A DNA stretch of 38,943 bases from NCBI GenBank assembly GCA_036501535.1, contig DASYAE010000245.1:1-38943 (forward strand), given 5' to 3'. The stretch is from DASYAE01 sp036501535. Lineage in GTDB: Bacteria; Actinomycetota; Actinomycetes; Streptomycetales; Catenulisporaceae. This document shows positions 7,978 to 15,104 of the stretch, piece by piece (position 1 is the first letter of the stretch; the number at the start of each line of letters is the position of its first letter). The notes beneath the pieces are model-generated. The model made no database searches, had not been told where the DNA came from, and worked only from the letters and a program-made list of their open reading frames with translations. A program made the position numbers and the translations under genes.

Positions 7978-8724
7978 ATGAGCGATGCATTCCTCTCCGG
8001 AACCGACATGATCAGCACTCGCAACGGCGAGCAGATCGAGGCGTACACGGTCAAAGCCCAGGACCCGGCCCCGCGCGGCGGCGTCGTGGTGATCCACCAC
8101 ATGCCGGGTTACGACGAGCGCAGCAAGGAGATCACCCGCTGGTTCGGCGCCCTCGGCTTCAACGCCGCGATGCCTAACCTGTACTGGCGCGACGCGCCGG
8201 GCGCCAGCCCGGACGACGCCTCGGCCGCGGTGCGGGCCAGCGGCGGGGTGCCGGACGAGCGCCTGGTGACCGACGCGGCGGCCGCGGCGGACTTCCTGCG
8301 CGGGCTGCCGAACGCCAACGGCAAGGTCGGCATCATCGGCTACTGCTCCGGCGGGCGGCAGTCGGTGCTGGCCGCGTGCAGCCTGCCGCTGGACGCCGCA
8401 GTGGACTGCTACGGCGCCTTCGTGACCGGCACGCCGCCGCAGAACGACCCGATGAGCACCGTCACGCCGCTCTACGACAAGCTGGCGGACCTGAGCTGTC
8501 CGCTGCTCGGCCTGTTCGGCCAGGACGACCAGCACCCCTCCCCGGAGCAGGTGGACGAGCTCGAGCAGCTGATGGCCAAGTACGGCAAGACCTTCGAGCC
8601 GCACCGGTACGAGGGCGCCGGGCACGGGTTCTTCGCGGTGGACCGGCCCGGCTTCCGGTCGGAGGCGGCGAAGGACGGCTGGGAGCGGGTGCGCGTCTTC
8701 TACAACACCTACCTGAACAGCTGA
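7978..8724 (+). CDS. Dienelactone hydrolase family protein
   Basis: Alpha/beta hydrolase of 248 residues. The nucleophile elbow is GYCSGG, with Cys123 in place of the usual Ser, as in dienelactone hydrolases; the acid is in GQDDQ (Asp183 or 184) and the base in GHGFF (His216). HHMPGYDERSKE near residue 40 is the oxyanion-side strand. Expected chemistry is hydrolysis of a cyclic ester such as dienelactone, but the family is broad. The gene is followed 10 bp later by a DUF6295 gene and is therefore probably co-transcribed with it. Confidence 0.88.
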   Translation: MSDAFLSGTDMISTRNGEQIEAYTVKAQDPAPRGGVVVIHHMPGYDERSKEITRWFGALGFNAAMPNLYWRDAPGASPDDASAAVRASGGVPDERLVTDAAAAADFLRGLPNANGKVGIIGYCSGGRQSVLAACSLPLDAAVDCYGAFVTGTPPQNDPMSTVTPLYDKLADLSCPLLGLFGQDDQHPSPEQVDELEQLMAKYGKTFEPHRYEGAGHGFFAVDRPGFRSEAAKDGWERVRVFYNTYLNS

Positions 8725-8734
8725 GGCGGCCGTC

Positions 8735-8998
8735 ATGTGCACCTACATCACGGAGAAGATCTCCGCCACGGGCAGCGGGAAGGGCGCGGACGGCTGGTTC
8801 GGACTGAGCGAGACGACGGTCTACTTCGACCACCCCGTGCACACCCACGCCGACCACACGCTGAACATCGACTTCCGCGACCCGAGCCGCGGGCCGAGCG
8901 CGCGGGTCGCGGTGGAGCTGACCGCGGACACCGCGCGGGCCCTGGCCGAGGCGATCCTGCGCACCCTCGACTCGGCACCGGCCGATCTGCTGGTCTGA
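8735..8998 (+). CDS. DUF6295-like small protein
   Basis: 87-residue soluble protein that I recognise as DUF6295-like from the start MCTYITEKI, the GSGKGADGWF turn and the VYFDHPVHTHADHTLNIDF core, which is rich in His and Asp and might bind a metal (inference). The C-terminal helix is TARALAEAIL. ATG start ten bases after the dienelactone hydrolase stop. Function unknown. Confidence 0.68.
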   Translation: MCTYITEKISATGSGKGADGWFGLSETTVYFDHPVHTHADHTLNIDFRDPSRGPSARVAVELTADTARALAEAILRTLDSAPADLLV

Positions 8999-9009
8999 AC
9001 CGTCGGCGC

Positions 9010-9042
9010 GACCACCGGGGCGGCGTCACCACCCCGGTGGTC
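9010..9042. terminator. Convergent hairpin terminator
   Basis: Perfect 11-bp arms GACCACCGGGG and CCCCGGTGGTC around an 11-base loop, between the convergent DUF6295 gene and the last gene of the biosynthetic operon. Confidence 0.6.
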
Positions 9043-9053
9043 TGCGCTTCGAA

Positions 9054-9671
9054 TCAGACCCGCGCGCTGCCCGGCTCCGACGGGCTCGACACCGGCGACG
9101 CCACCCGCGGCCGGCCGAAGCGCGGCACGAAGCGGCCGGTGACGGCGATGTAGTCGCGGTACTCGGACCCGAACCGGCTCTGGCCGAGCCGGCGCTCCTC
9201 GCGGGCGGCGGTGCTGTTGAGCCGCACCACGGCGTAGACCAGGATGAGCGCGGTCGACCAGTGCGGCAGCAGCAGCGCGGTGCCGAGCACGCCGAGCAGG
9301 AACGAGACGTAGAAAGGGTGCCGGACCAACCGGTACGCCCCGGTGGTCACGATGCTGACCGGTGCGTCGTTCTCCTGGTGCCACAACGCGATCCGCACCT
9401 TGTGCGTGCCGAGCGTGTAGAACAGCAGCGAGCCGGACAGGAAGAAGGGCACGACCGACGCGATGGCCAGGCCGCCGGCCCAGCCGCGCGGCTCCTCGGC
9501 GGCGAACACGTGGCACGCCGAGAGCACCAGCAGGACGGGCGCCGCGAAGAAGGGCAGCGCGGTCAGCCACCAGTCGAGGTTGAGGCTGCCGTCGCGGCGG
9601 AAGAAGATCCGCGGCAGCGCGCCGATGGCGGCGAAGACCAGCAGGGCGAGTACCAGTGCGGGCTTGTCCAT
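9054..9671 (-). CDS. Isoprenylcysteine methyltransferase-like membrane protein
   Basis: 205-residue integral membrane methyltransferase of the ICMT/phospholipid methyltransferase group. There are five likely TM segments. The SAM-binding signature is GAYRLVRHPFYVSFL (about 113-127), and the second signature is AAREERRL followed by FGSEYRDYIAVTGRFVP. In this group the acceptor can be a carboxylate, thiol or amine at the membrane face. It is the last gene of the minus-strand biosynthetic operon, 21 bp after the ACP gene, so a late O-, N- or S-methylation of a lipophilic product is a reasonable inference. Confidence 0.8.
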   Translation of the reverse strand: MDKPALVLALLVFAAIGALPRIFFRRDGSLNLDWWLTALPFFAAPVLLVLSACHVFAAEEPRGWAGGLAIASVVPFFLSGSLLFYTLGTHKVRIALWHQENDAPVSIVTTGAYRLVRHPFYVSFLLGVLGTALLLPHWSTALILVYAVVRLNSTAAREERRLGQSRFGSEYRDYIAVTGRFVPRFGRPRVASPVSSPSEPGSARV

Positions 9672-9692
9672 GTCGCGGGTGTCCTGTATCTC

Positions 9693-9968
9693 CTAGTTGG
9701 CGGACGCGTTGGAAACCGGGCCGGCGCTCTCGGCGCGCCGTTCGCCGCCGAGCAGGCCGACCAGCTCGCCGATCGTGCTGATCTGCTTGAGCTCGGCCTG
9801 GGTGAACATCGAGTCGAACTCCTCCTGCAGGTCGACCACCAGCTCCACCAGCCTGAAGCTGTCGGCGCCCAGCGAGCTGAACGGGGTCTGCGGCGTCAGC
9901 CCGTCCGTCGGAACGCTCAGCATGACGCTGATACGCTCCGCCACTGCGTCGAAGGTGACGGCGGTCAT
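9693..9968 (-). CDS. Acyl carrier protein
   Basis: 91-residue carrier protein. The phosphopantetheine attachment site is in GADSFRLVEL (the Ser of DSF, about 40), with flanking helices VAERISVMLSV and ELVVDLQEEFD. An AGGAGGAG ribosome site stands 4 bases before ATG 9968, the strongest in the operon, which fits a protein needed in excess. The C-terminal 15 residues are a short unstructured extension. It is the more classical of the two carrier proteins here and is the natural partner for the acyl-AMP ligase and the KAS III-like enzyme (inference). Confidence 0.85.
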   Translation of the reverse strand: MTAVTFDAVAERISVMLSVPTDGLTPQTPFSSLGADSFRLVELVVDLQEEFDSMFTQAELKQISTIGELVGLLGGERRAESAGPVSNASAN

Positions 9969-10059
9969 CGTGCTCCTCCTGAAGTGGGTACGCGGCCGCG
10001 CGGCCGCGCGGCGATCGGATGACAGGCTCCTGCGATGTGGGTGTCCGCGGGCGCCGGCC

Positions 10060-10650
10060 TCAGAGCTCGTCGTCCGGCTCGTCGTCCGGCCCGGCGGCGT
10101 CGCCGAGGAAGGCGATGCGCTCGCCGTACTCGGAGATAGTCTTGGCGTACACCTCGCGGTCGGCCCGGGCGTAGTCCTCCACGGTCTTGTCGACCCGCTC
10201 CCCGCCATACCGCGCGGCCATCTCGAGCAGCGCGTCGCGCACGTACTTCACGTGCCAGCGCTCGTCGAGCATGATCGTCTCGATGGTCGCGCGCACCCGC
10301 GGGTGCGTGCCCGGGAATCGCAGGTGTCTGTGGTACTGGCTGATCACCCGCTTCTCGAAGACCTGGGTGACCGCCAGCACCTCCATGAGGTTGGCGGGCA
10401 TCCCGGCCGCCTCGAGATACTGGTCCTGATACGCGCTGCGCTGCCGGTCCGGCACATGGCCGAGATCGTCGATGCACTCGGTCCAGTACTTGGCGTGGTT
10501 CGACTCGTCGGCGAAGTGGTGCGTGACGTCGACCTGCAGCGGCCCGCGCACGATTCGGGCGACGCGGCCGAAGAACAGCGCGCCGTTGATCTCGGAGCTG
10601 CGGTAGTAGTTCAGCAGCCACAGATCGTTCTCGGTCAGCTCGTCGGTCAC
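10060..10650 (-). CDS. Ferritin-like diiron protein (putative oxidase/oxygenase)
   Basis: 196-residue all-helical protein. It has the six-ligand carboxylate-bridged diiron pattern on four helices: Glu20 (SSEIN), Glu49-x-x-His52 (ESNH), Glu99 (VFEKR) and Glu130-x-x-His133 (ERWH). The spacing is that of ferritin-like oxygenases rather than iron storage ferritins. GTG 10650 has GGAG six bases upstream. The Asp/Glu-rich C-terminus (PDDEPDDEL) is probably disordered. It lies in the biosynthetic operon beside an unrelated AurF-type diiron protein, so two O2-activating diiron enzymes serve the same pathway. I cannot tell whether it hydroxylates, desaturates or cleaves. Confidence 0.75.
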   Translation of the reverse strand: MTDELTENDLWLLNYYRSSEINGALFFGRVARIVRGPLQVDVTHHFADESNHAKYWTECIDDLGHVPDRQRSAYQDQYLEAAGMPANLMEVLAVTQVFEKRVISQYHRHLRFPGTHPRVRATIETIMLDERWHVKYVRDALLEMAARYGGERVDKTVEDYARADREVYAKTISEYGERIAFLGDAAGPDDEPDDEL

Positions 10651-10735
10651 GGCTTCTCCGTCCTGTGCCGGGGGCCCGCGCCGGGCGGGTCTTCGCGCGG
10701 TGCTGCGCCGTCCGGGCGGACGGCCTGGATGCTGG

Positions 10736-11845
10736 TCACGAGAAGCCCGGCCCGCCGCGGCCCCAGCGCGACCGGACCAGCTGCGCGGCGGTGGCCTCGA
10801 CCATGCCCACGGCGTCGGGCGCCTTGTAGCCCGGCCAGGCCGAGCGCAGCGCCTCGTTGCCGAACACCTTCGGCAGGAAGAGCTGCGTGGCGAACGGCGA
10901 GACCGAGTCCATGGCGTCGTGGATGGGGCCGTTGCGCAGGCCTTTGCTCGCCTCGACCAGGTCGTCGAAGCTGTCCAGGTCGCAGACGATCGGGCGCAGC
11001 AGCCGGCGGCGGCGGAACCGCTCGTCGCGTTCGAAGACCTCGAAGACCGTGTCGATCACGGTGCCGAGCGGCGCGATCGCGTCGGGATCGGGGCAGATGT
11101 GGTAGGCGCCGCCGGGCGCCGCCGGGTCCAGCAGGCTCATGACGGCCGAGACGGTGAAGTCGGTCGTGGTCGCGTAGTAGGGCGTGGCCGGGTCGCCCGG
11201 GACCAGCGAGAGCAGGCCGTAGTAGTAGAGTTTCAGGGTATTGTGAAAGGCGTTGTGCTGGCCGACCGCCCCGGTCTCGTCGTCGGCGATGAGGGTGCAC
11301 AGCCGCAGCGAGGTGATCGGCAGGTGGCCGAACCGGGACCACAGCTGCTCCTCGGCCGCCCACTTCGACCACTCGTAGTGGTTGACGAACGCGGTCTGCT
11401 CGTGCCGCCGCTCCGGGATGCGGCCCTCCCGCCGGCCGGCGGTGTAGAGGGTCGAGAGGAACGCGAGACGGCGCAGCCTCGGACAGCGGTCGGCGAACTC
11501 GGCGACCCGCGCCGTGCCGCCCACGTTGACCCGCTCGGCCAGGTCGCGCTCGACGTTGAAGTTGGTGACGGCGGCGCAGTGGATGATCTGGGTGATGCCG
11601 GCCGGGTCGACACCGGCCAGCGCGTCCGGCGCGGTCAGGTCCGCGGCCACGACGCCGATCCGGCTGGTGTCCAGCTCCGCGAGCTCGCCGGCGATCCGGT
11701 CGCGCTTCGCGGCGGACAGCGCGCCGCCCGGCTCGGCGCGAACGGCCAGCACCAGCCGGTCGGCGCTGCCGGCCAGCAGCGCGCGGGCCAGCTTCAGGCC
11801 GAGGTAGCCGTCGGCGCCGGTGATCAGAGTCGAGCCGGCCCTCAC
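10736..11845 (-). CDS. Thioester reductase-like SDR
   Basis: 369-residue extended SDR of the Lys2/male-sterility type. It has the nucleotide-binding TGADGYLG motif at the N-terminus, the IIHCAAVTNF strand, FLSTLYTAG, and the catalytic YEWSK (YxxxK). The C-terminal part (about 240-369) resembles the substrate-binding region of carrier-protein-thioester reductases. GTG 11845 overlaps the stop of the upstream ligase as GTGA and has AGGAGG upstream, so the two are translationally coupled. Reductive release of a carrier-bound chain to an aldehyde or alcohol is the most likely role; a keto reduction on the carrier is the alternative. Confidence 0.8.
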   Translation of the reverse strand: MRAGSTLITGADGYLGLKLARALLAGSADRLVLAVRAEPGGALSAAKRDRIAGELAELDTSRIGVVAADLTAPDALAGVDPAGITQIIHCAAVTNFNVERDLAERVNVGGTARVAEFADRCPRLRRLAFLSTLYTAGRREGRIPERRHEQTAFVNHYEWSKWAAEEQLWSRFGHLPITSLRLCTLIADDETGAVGQHNAFHNTLKLYYYGLLSLVPGDPATPYYATTTDFTVSAVMSLLDPAAPGGAYHICPDPDAIAPLGTVIDTVFEVFERDERFRRRRLLRPIVCDLDSFDDLVEASKGLRNGPIHDAMDSVSPFATQLFLPKVFGNEALRSAWPGYKAPDAVGMVEATAAQLVRSRWGRGGPGFS

Positions 11846-12738
11846 GAGTCCTCCTGCGCGGCGGCCGCCGCCTCGGCGGCCTCGATCGGATCGGGCCACG
11901 CTGCAGGGTCCGTGCCGTGCTGGTCGACCACGGCGAACAGCCAGCGCTCGATGCCGAAGGCCATGCAGGCGCTGTGCGCTGGGCCCCCGTCGCGGGCGAT
12001 GGAGAAGGCGTCGCCGAAGTGCTCGTGGTGCAGGTTCGCCGAGGCGATGGCCAGGTCGCCGCCGTAGACGGCCTCGCGCTTGACCGGCTGCATGCGCTGC
12101 ATCAGGTATCTCGGGTCCGAGCGCGGGTTGAAGAACGGGTCGGTGGCCGCCTGCCACTCCACCGGCAGGCCGACGCCCTTGAGCAGCCGGTCGACGGCGA
12201 GGTGCGCGTTCTCCAGGAAGGCGGCGGCCTCCGATCCGGTGCCGAGGCAGACGATCTCGCGCATGGTGAAGCTCCACTGGCGGCGCAGCGGCTCGTAGGC
12301 CGCCTCCTGCCGGAAACAGGTGTTGCGCGTGGTCAGGAACAGCGGACCGCCGAGCTGCTCGCCCTCGTGACCGTGGTAGAGGTGGTAGCAGGCCGCCGGC
12401 GTGAGCACGTCGAGGGGGGCGGCCAGTTCGGTCAGCGCCAGCACGCCGTCCAGGCCGACCATCGGCCCGGACCGGAACGCCTCCAGATTGGCCTCGGCGC
12501 GGTCCAGCCGCATCGGGAAGGTCGCCTGGTGCGGAAAGGAGTACAGGTAGTCGAGCCGCTGCAGCGCCGCGGCGGGCAGCGTGGCCGGGTGCCGTTCCGC
12601 CTGCGCCCGCCAGATCCGGTCGGCGAGCAGCGCGAAGGCCTCGTCGAGGCGTTCGGCCAGATCCAGCAGCGGGCCGTGCAGGCTGCTCTGGCCGCTGGCG
12701 TGCCACTGCAGGCCGACGCCGCTCAGCCGGGCGGTCAC
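11842..12738 (-). CDS. Amino acid:[carrier protein] ligase (class II aaRS-like)
   Basis: 298-residue homologue of class II aminoacyl-tRNA synthetases that carries only the catalytic core, with no tRNA-binding domain. Motif 2 is CFRQE (Arg143, Glu145) followed by the arm ending FTMREIVCLG; motif 3 is FGIERW (Arg265). The active-site zinc ligand set of atypical SerRS-like enzymes is present in order and spacing: Cys117 (AACYH), Glu161 (MREIV) and Cys258 (SACMAF). Such enzymes activate a small amino acid as its adenylate and transfer it to the phosphopantetheine of a dedicated carrier protein. That carrier is encoded immediately upstream with a GTGA overlap. The amino acid used cannot be read from the sequence. 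GTG start. Confidence 0.88.
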   Translation of the reverse strand: MTARLSGVGLQWHASGQSSLHGPLLDLAERLDEAFALLADRIWRAQAERHPATLPAAALQRLDYLYSFPHQATFPMRLDRAEANLEAFRSGPMVGLDGVLALTELAAPLDVLTPAACYHLYHGHEGEQLGGPLFLTTRNTCFRQEAAYEPLRRQWSFTMREIVCLGTGSEAAAFLENAHLAVDRLLKGVGLPVEWQAATDPFFNPRSDPRYLMQRMQPVKREAVYGGDLAIASANLHHEHFGDAFSIARDGGPAHSACMAFGIERWLFAVVDQHGTDPAAWPDPIEAAEAAAAAQEDS

Positions 12739-13043
12739 GGACGCGGCTCCGATCCGTCCGCCGGCCGCACGAAGTTGGCCATCATGGTGTCGATGTCCCG
12801 GAACTGCCCGGGCGAGATGTCCTCGACGTCGATCTCGCCGCCGCCGAGCCGTTCGAGCAGCAGGATGAGCTCGGGCAGGTGCACCGACCTCAGGATGCGC
12901 CGCTCGAGCAGCGGGGTCTGGTCCGTCAGCCCGGCCGGGTCGAGTCCGCCGGCCTTCTCCAGGACCCAGGCGCGCAACTGCGCACGGGCGTCCGCAGTTG
13001 CCGCGGGCTGGTCGGTCTGACCCGCGATCAGGTCAGAAGGCAT
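12735..13043 (-). CDS. Carrier protein partner of the aa:CP ligase
   Basis: 102-residue phosphopantetheine carrier protein of the type found with aa:CP ligases. The attachment site is LRSVHLPELI (Ser53), with RS instead of the usual DS, and the conserved C-terminal signature FRDIDTM is present. Helix 1 starts near ARAQLRAWVLEKAG. The first 15 residues are probably disordered. It overlaps the ligase start as GTGA and overlaps the end of the diiron oxygenase gene by 11 bp, so three genes are tightly coupled. Expected role: hold the activated amino acid as a thioester for oxidation and condensation. Confidence 0.82.
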   Translation of the reverse strand: MPSDLIAGQTDQPAATADARAQLRAWVLEKAGGLDPAGLTDQTPLLERRILRSVHLPELILLLERLGGGEIDVEDISPGQFRDIDTMMANFVRPADGSEPRP

Positions 13044-13941
13044 CGATCGGCTCCTTTTCCAGGATGTCGGCGGAGACGAGGAACCGGGTGCACTTGATCG
13101 AGGCGGTCCGGCGGTGCTCGCGCTGAGCCGGCGCGTTCCACGCCGCCTCGGCCACGGCGTGCGGATCCGGCAGCCCGGCGTCGGCGTACATGTCCGGGTT
13201 GTAGTACTCGTGCCAGCTGGACACGAAGAACTGGCTGAGGTAGGCGCGCACGTCCGCGATCGTCTGCTTGTCCCAGTCCGGCGAGCAGCACTTCCACAGC
13301 GCCTCCACCAGCCGCCGGCCGAAGGCCAGGTGCCGGGACTCCTCGGCGTGGTGGTTGTGGTTGATGAACCGGGCGACCGGATGCAGCCGCTCGTCCACCG
13401 CCTGCAGCCGGTTGTAGTGGTCGACGACCTCCTCGAAGACCAGTGTCTTGGCGAAGAACAGGAAGTCGTCCAGGTCGCGCTGCCGGGCCGGCTCGAAACC
13501 GAGCTGCCGGCTGCGGTAGACCCGCGCGTACCGGGTGCAGAAGCCGCCGAAGTAGACGCTGTGCTTGTTCTCCTCGTCGAGGAAGTGGTGCAGGTAGCGC
13601 GCGACGCCCATCAGGTCCTTGCGGTACAGCCGTACGGCCAGCCCCTGCATCAGGCTCTTCTCGCCGTGGATGTTGAGGCTGAAGAAGTTGACCGCCTCGT
13701 AGAAGGAGAGCCTGCGCCGGGCCGGCTCGTCGAGCCGCTCGTACTGCGCGGTGCCGTGGAGGCTCAGCAGTTCGGGCGAGCCGAACCAGCTGCCCTCCGG
13801 GTCGACCGAGTCCGGCCACTGCACCGTCTCGTACGGGTTCTGGTAGTCGCGCTGCGACAGCATGCTGAGGCGGTCGACGGTGTCGCCGAGCCCGCTGAGC
13901 GCCTCGGCCAGCCGGGCCGCGGAGGCGGTGGTCGGGCTCAC
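13033..13941 (-). CDS. AurF/CmlI-type diiron oxygenase
   Basis: 302-residue helical protein with the seven-ligand diiron centre of the AurF/CmlI arylamine N-oxygenases. Candidate ligands are Glu94 (GEKSL), Glu124-x-x-His127 (ENKH), Glu170 (LVFEE), His197, Glu201 and His204 (HHAEESRH). The 27-residue gap from Glu170 to the second histidine and the H-x3-E-x2-H run match the AurF pattern exactly. Known members convert amines to nitro groups or oxygenate carrier-bound amino acids. Being next to an aa:CP ligase and its carrier, the inferred substrate is an amino acid bound to the carrier protein, not a free arylamine. GTG start overlaps the upstream KAS gene as GTGA. Confidence 0.8.
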   Translation of the reverse strand: MSPTTASAARLAEALSGLGDTVDRLSMLSQRDYQNPYETVQWPDSVDPEGSWFGSPELLSLHGTAQYERLDEPARRRLSFYEAVNFFSLNIHGEKSLMQGLAVRLYRKDLMGVARYLHHFLDEENKHSVYFGGFCTRYARVYRSRQLGFEPARQRDLDDFLFFAKTLVFEEVVDHYNRLQAVDERLHPVARFINHNHHAEESRHLAFGRRLVEALWKCCSPDWDKQTIADVRAYLSQFFVSSWHEYYNPDMYADAGLPDPHAVAEAAWNAPAQREHRRTASIKCTRFLVSADILEKEPIDAF

Positions 13942-14909
13942 CGGGCCACCGCCTCGGTCGCCTGGACAACGCTGCAGTGCCAGTTGAGGCCGAATCCGGC
14001 CATCACCAGGGCGAGCCGGTCGCCGGGCGCCAGCCGGCCGGAGGCGAGCAGCGCGCAGAGGTTGACCACGTTGTCGGCCGAGATGACGTGCCCGACGTCC
14101 GGCATCGTGGGCGCCCACACCCGGTCCCGGTCCAGGCCGATCAGCCGGGCCAGGATCTGCCAGGCCTTTTCGTTCGTGTTCTGGGTCACCACCCAGTCGA
14201 GGTCCGCGCCGGTCATGCCGGCCTTCTCCAGGGCGGTGCCGACCACCCGGTGGGTGAAGGAGAAGTAGCTGCCGACGGTCTCGTCGTCGGTGGCCTGGCC
14301 GAGGGCGCCGTTGGTGATGTGGTGCGAGGAGACCAGGCGCAGGGCGGCGGGCTGCCGGCTGACCACGCACGCCGCGGCGCCGTCCGAGATCAGGTTGTAG
14401 CCCTGCTCGTAGATCGCGCCGTCGGGGAAGCGGTCGGCGGTCAGGCACAGCACCCGGTTCCAGTCGCCCTGCGTGCCCAGCAGTGCCCGGGCCACGTCCA
14501 GCGAGCCGAGCATCGCCGTGCAGGCCTGCTGGCTCATGCCGATCACCACGGCGTGGCCGAGGTCGAACTCGGACTGGATCCGGCTGGCCGGGAAGTCCAT
14601 CAGATACTTGACGTCCTTGCTGCTCTCCCACAGCGCCGGGTCGCCGGCGTTGCCGTTCTGCGGCAGGCAGTTGGAGTAGATGATCGCGTCGATGCGGCCG
14701 AGCCGCCCGCTCTCGGCGAGCTGCCGCACGGCGCCGGCGGCGAGGTCGTAGGCCGAGGTGCCCGGCTCGCAGACCTGGTGCCAGCGGAAGCCGGCCGACT
14801 CGAGGTCGGCCTGCTCGGAGAAGAGCCGGCCGGCGGCCGCGGTCTCGCCGATGTGGGTCTTCCTCTCGCCGAGCGCATAGGCGAAGTCGTCGATGTATGC
14901 ATCAACCAT
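13938..14909 (-). CDS. KAS III-like condensing enzyme with altered triad
   Basis: 323-residue thiolase-fold protein. The nucleophile is Cys130 in QQACTAML, in the same context as FabH. The other two catalytic positions are changed: the HQAN histidine position reads VTQNTN (Thr242), and the GNTSA asparagine region reads DVGHVISADN (His274 follows the Gly). The C-terminal GFGLNWHCSVV is normal for the family. ATG 14909 is preceded by GGAGAGG. First gene of the minus-strand operon, with its promoter in the 195-bp region shared with the acyl-AMP ligase. It probably forms a C-C, ester or amide bond between carrier-bound units; decarboxylative condensation is less certain without His/Asn. Confidence 0.8.
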   Translation of the reverse strand: MVDAYIDDFAYALGERKTHIGETAAAGRLFSEQADLESAGFRWHQVCEPGTSAYDLAAGAVRQLAESGRLGRIDAIIYSNCLPQNGNAGDPALWESSKDVKYLMDFPASRIQSEFDLGHAVVIGMSQQACTAMLGSLDVARALLGTQGDWNRVLCLTADRFPDGAIYEQGYNLISDGAAACVVSRQPAALRLVSSHHITNGALGQATDDETVGSYFSFTHRVVGTALEKAGMTGADLDWVVTQNTNEKAWQILARLIGLDRDRVWAPTMPDVGHVISADNVVNLCALLASGRLAPGDRLALVMAGFGLNWHCSVVQATEAVAR

Positions 14910-15060
14910 GCGGAACCTCTCCGACCGGATTCGGCGGCACAGACCGTTCCCTGCGCCGCCAATCGTGGCCGCGGATGCGGCGCGGCCATAGCTGCGAAGT
15001 CAGTCTCCTTAGTGAGACCGCCGATCGGAGACCTGACGGCCGGTGCGGGCGGCGGTTAGA

Positions 15061-15088
15061 TTCCCTGCCGACGAGGCGGTTCAGGGAA
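15061..15088. promoter_or_regulatory. TTCCCTG/CAGGGAA inverted repeat
   Basis: Arms at 15061-15067 and 15082-15088, centres 21 bp apart (two helical turns), ending 16 bp before the acyl-AMP ligase ATG in the divergent region between the two biosynthetic operons. Candidate operator. A second small inverted repeat (GTCTC at 15003-15007, GAGAC at 15014-15018, GAGACC repeated at 15028) lies upstream. Confidence 0.4.
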
Positions 15089-15104
15089 GGGGTCTGCCAC
15101 GGTC

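Noticed and set aside
10736..12706. 656-codon fusion of ligase and reductase
   Set aside because: The part before 11845 is out of frame with the ligase and has no motif. The reductase has its own GTG and AGGAGG.
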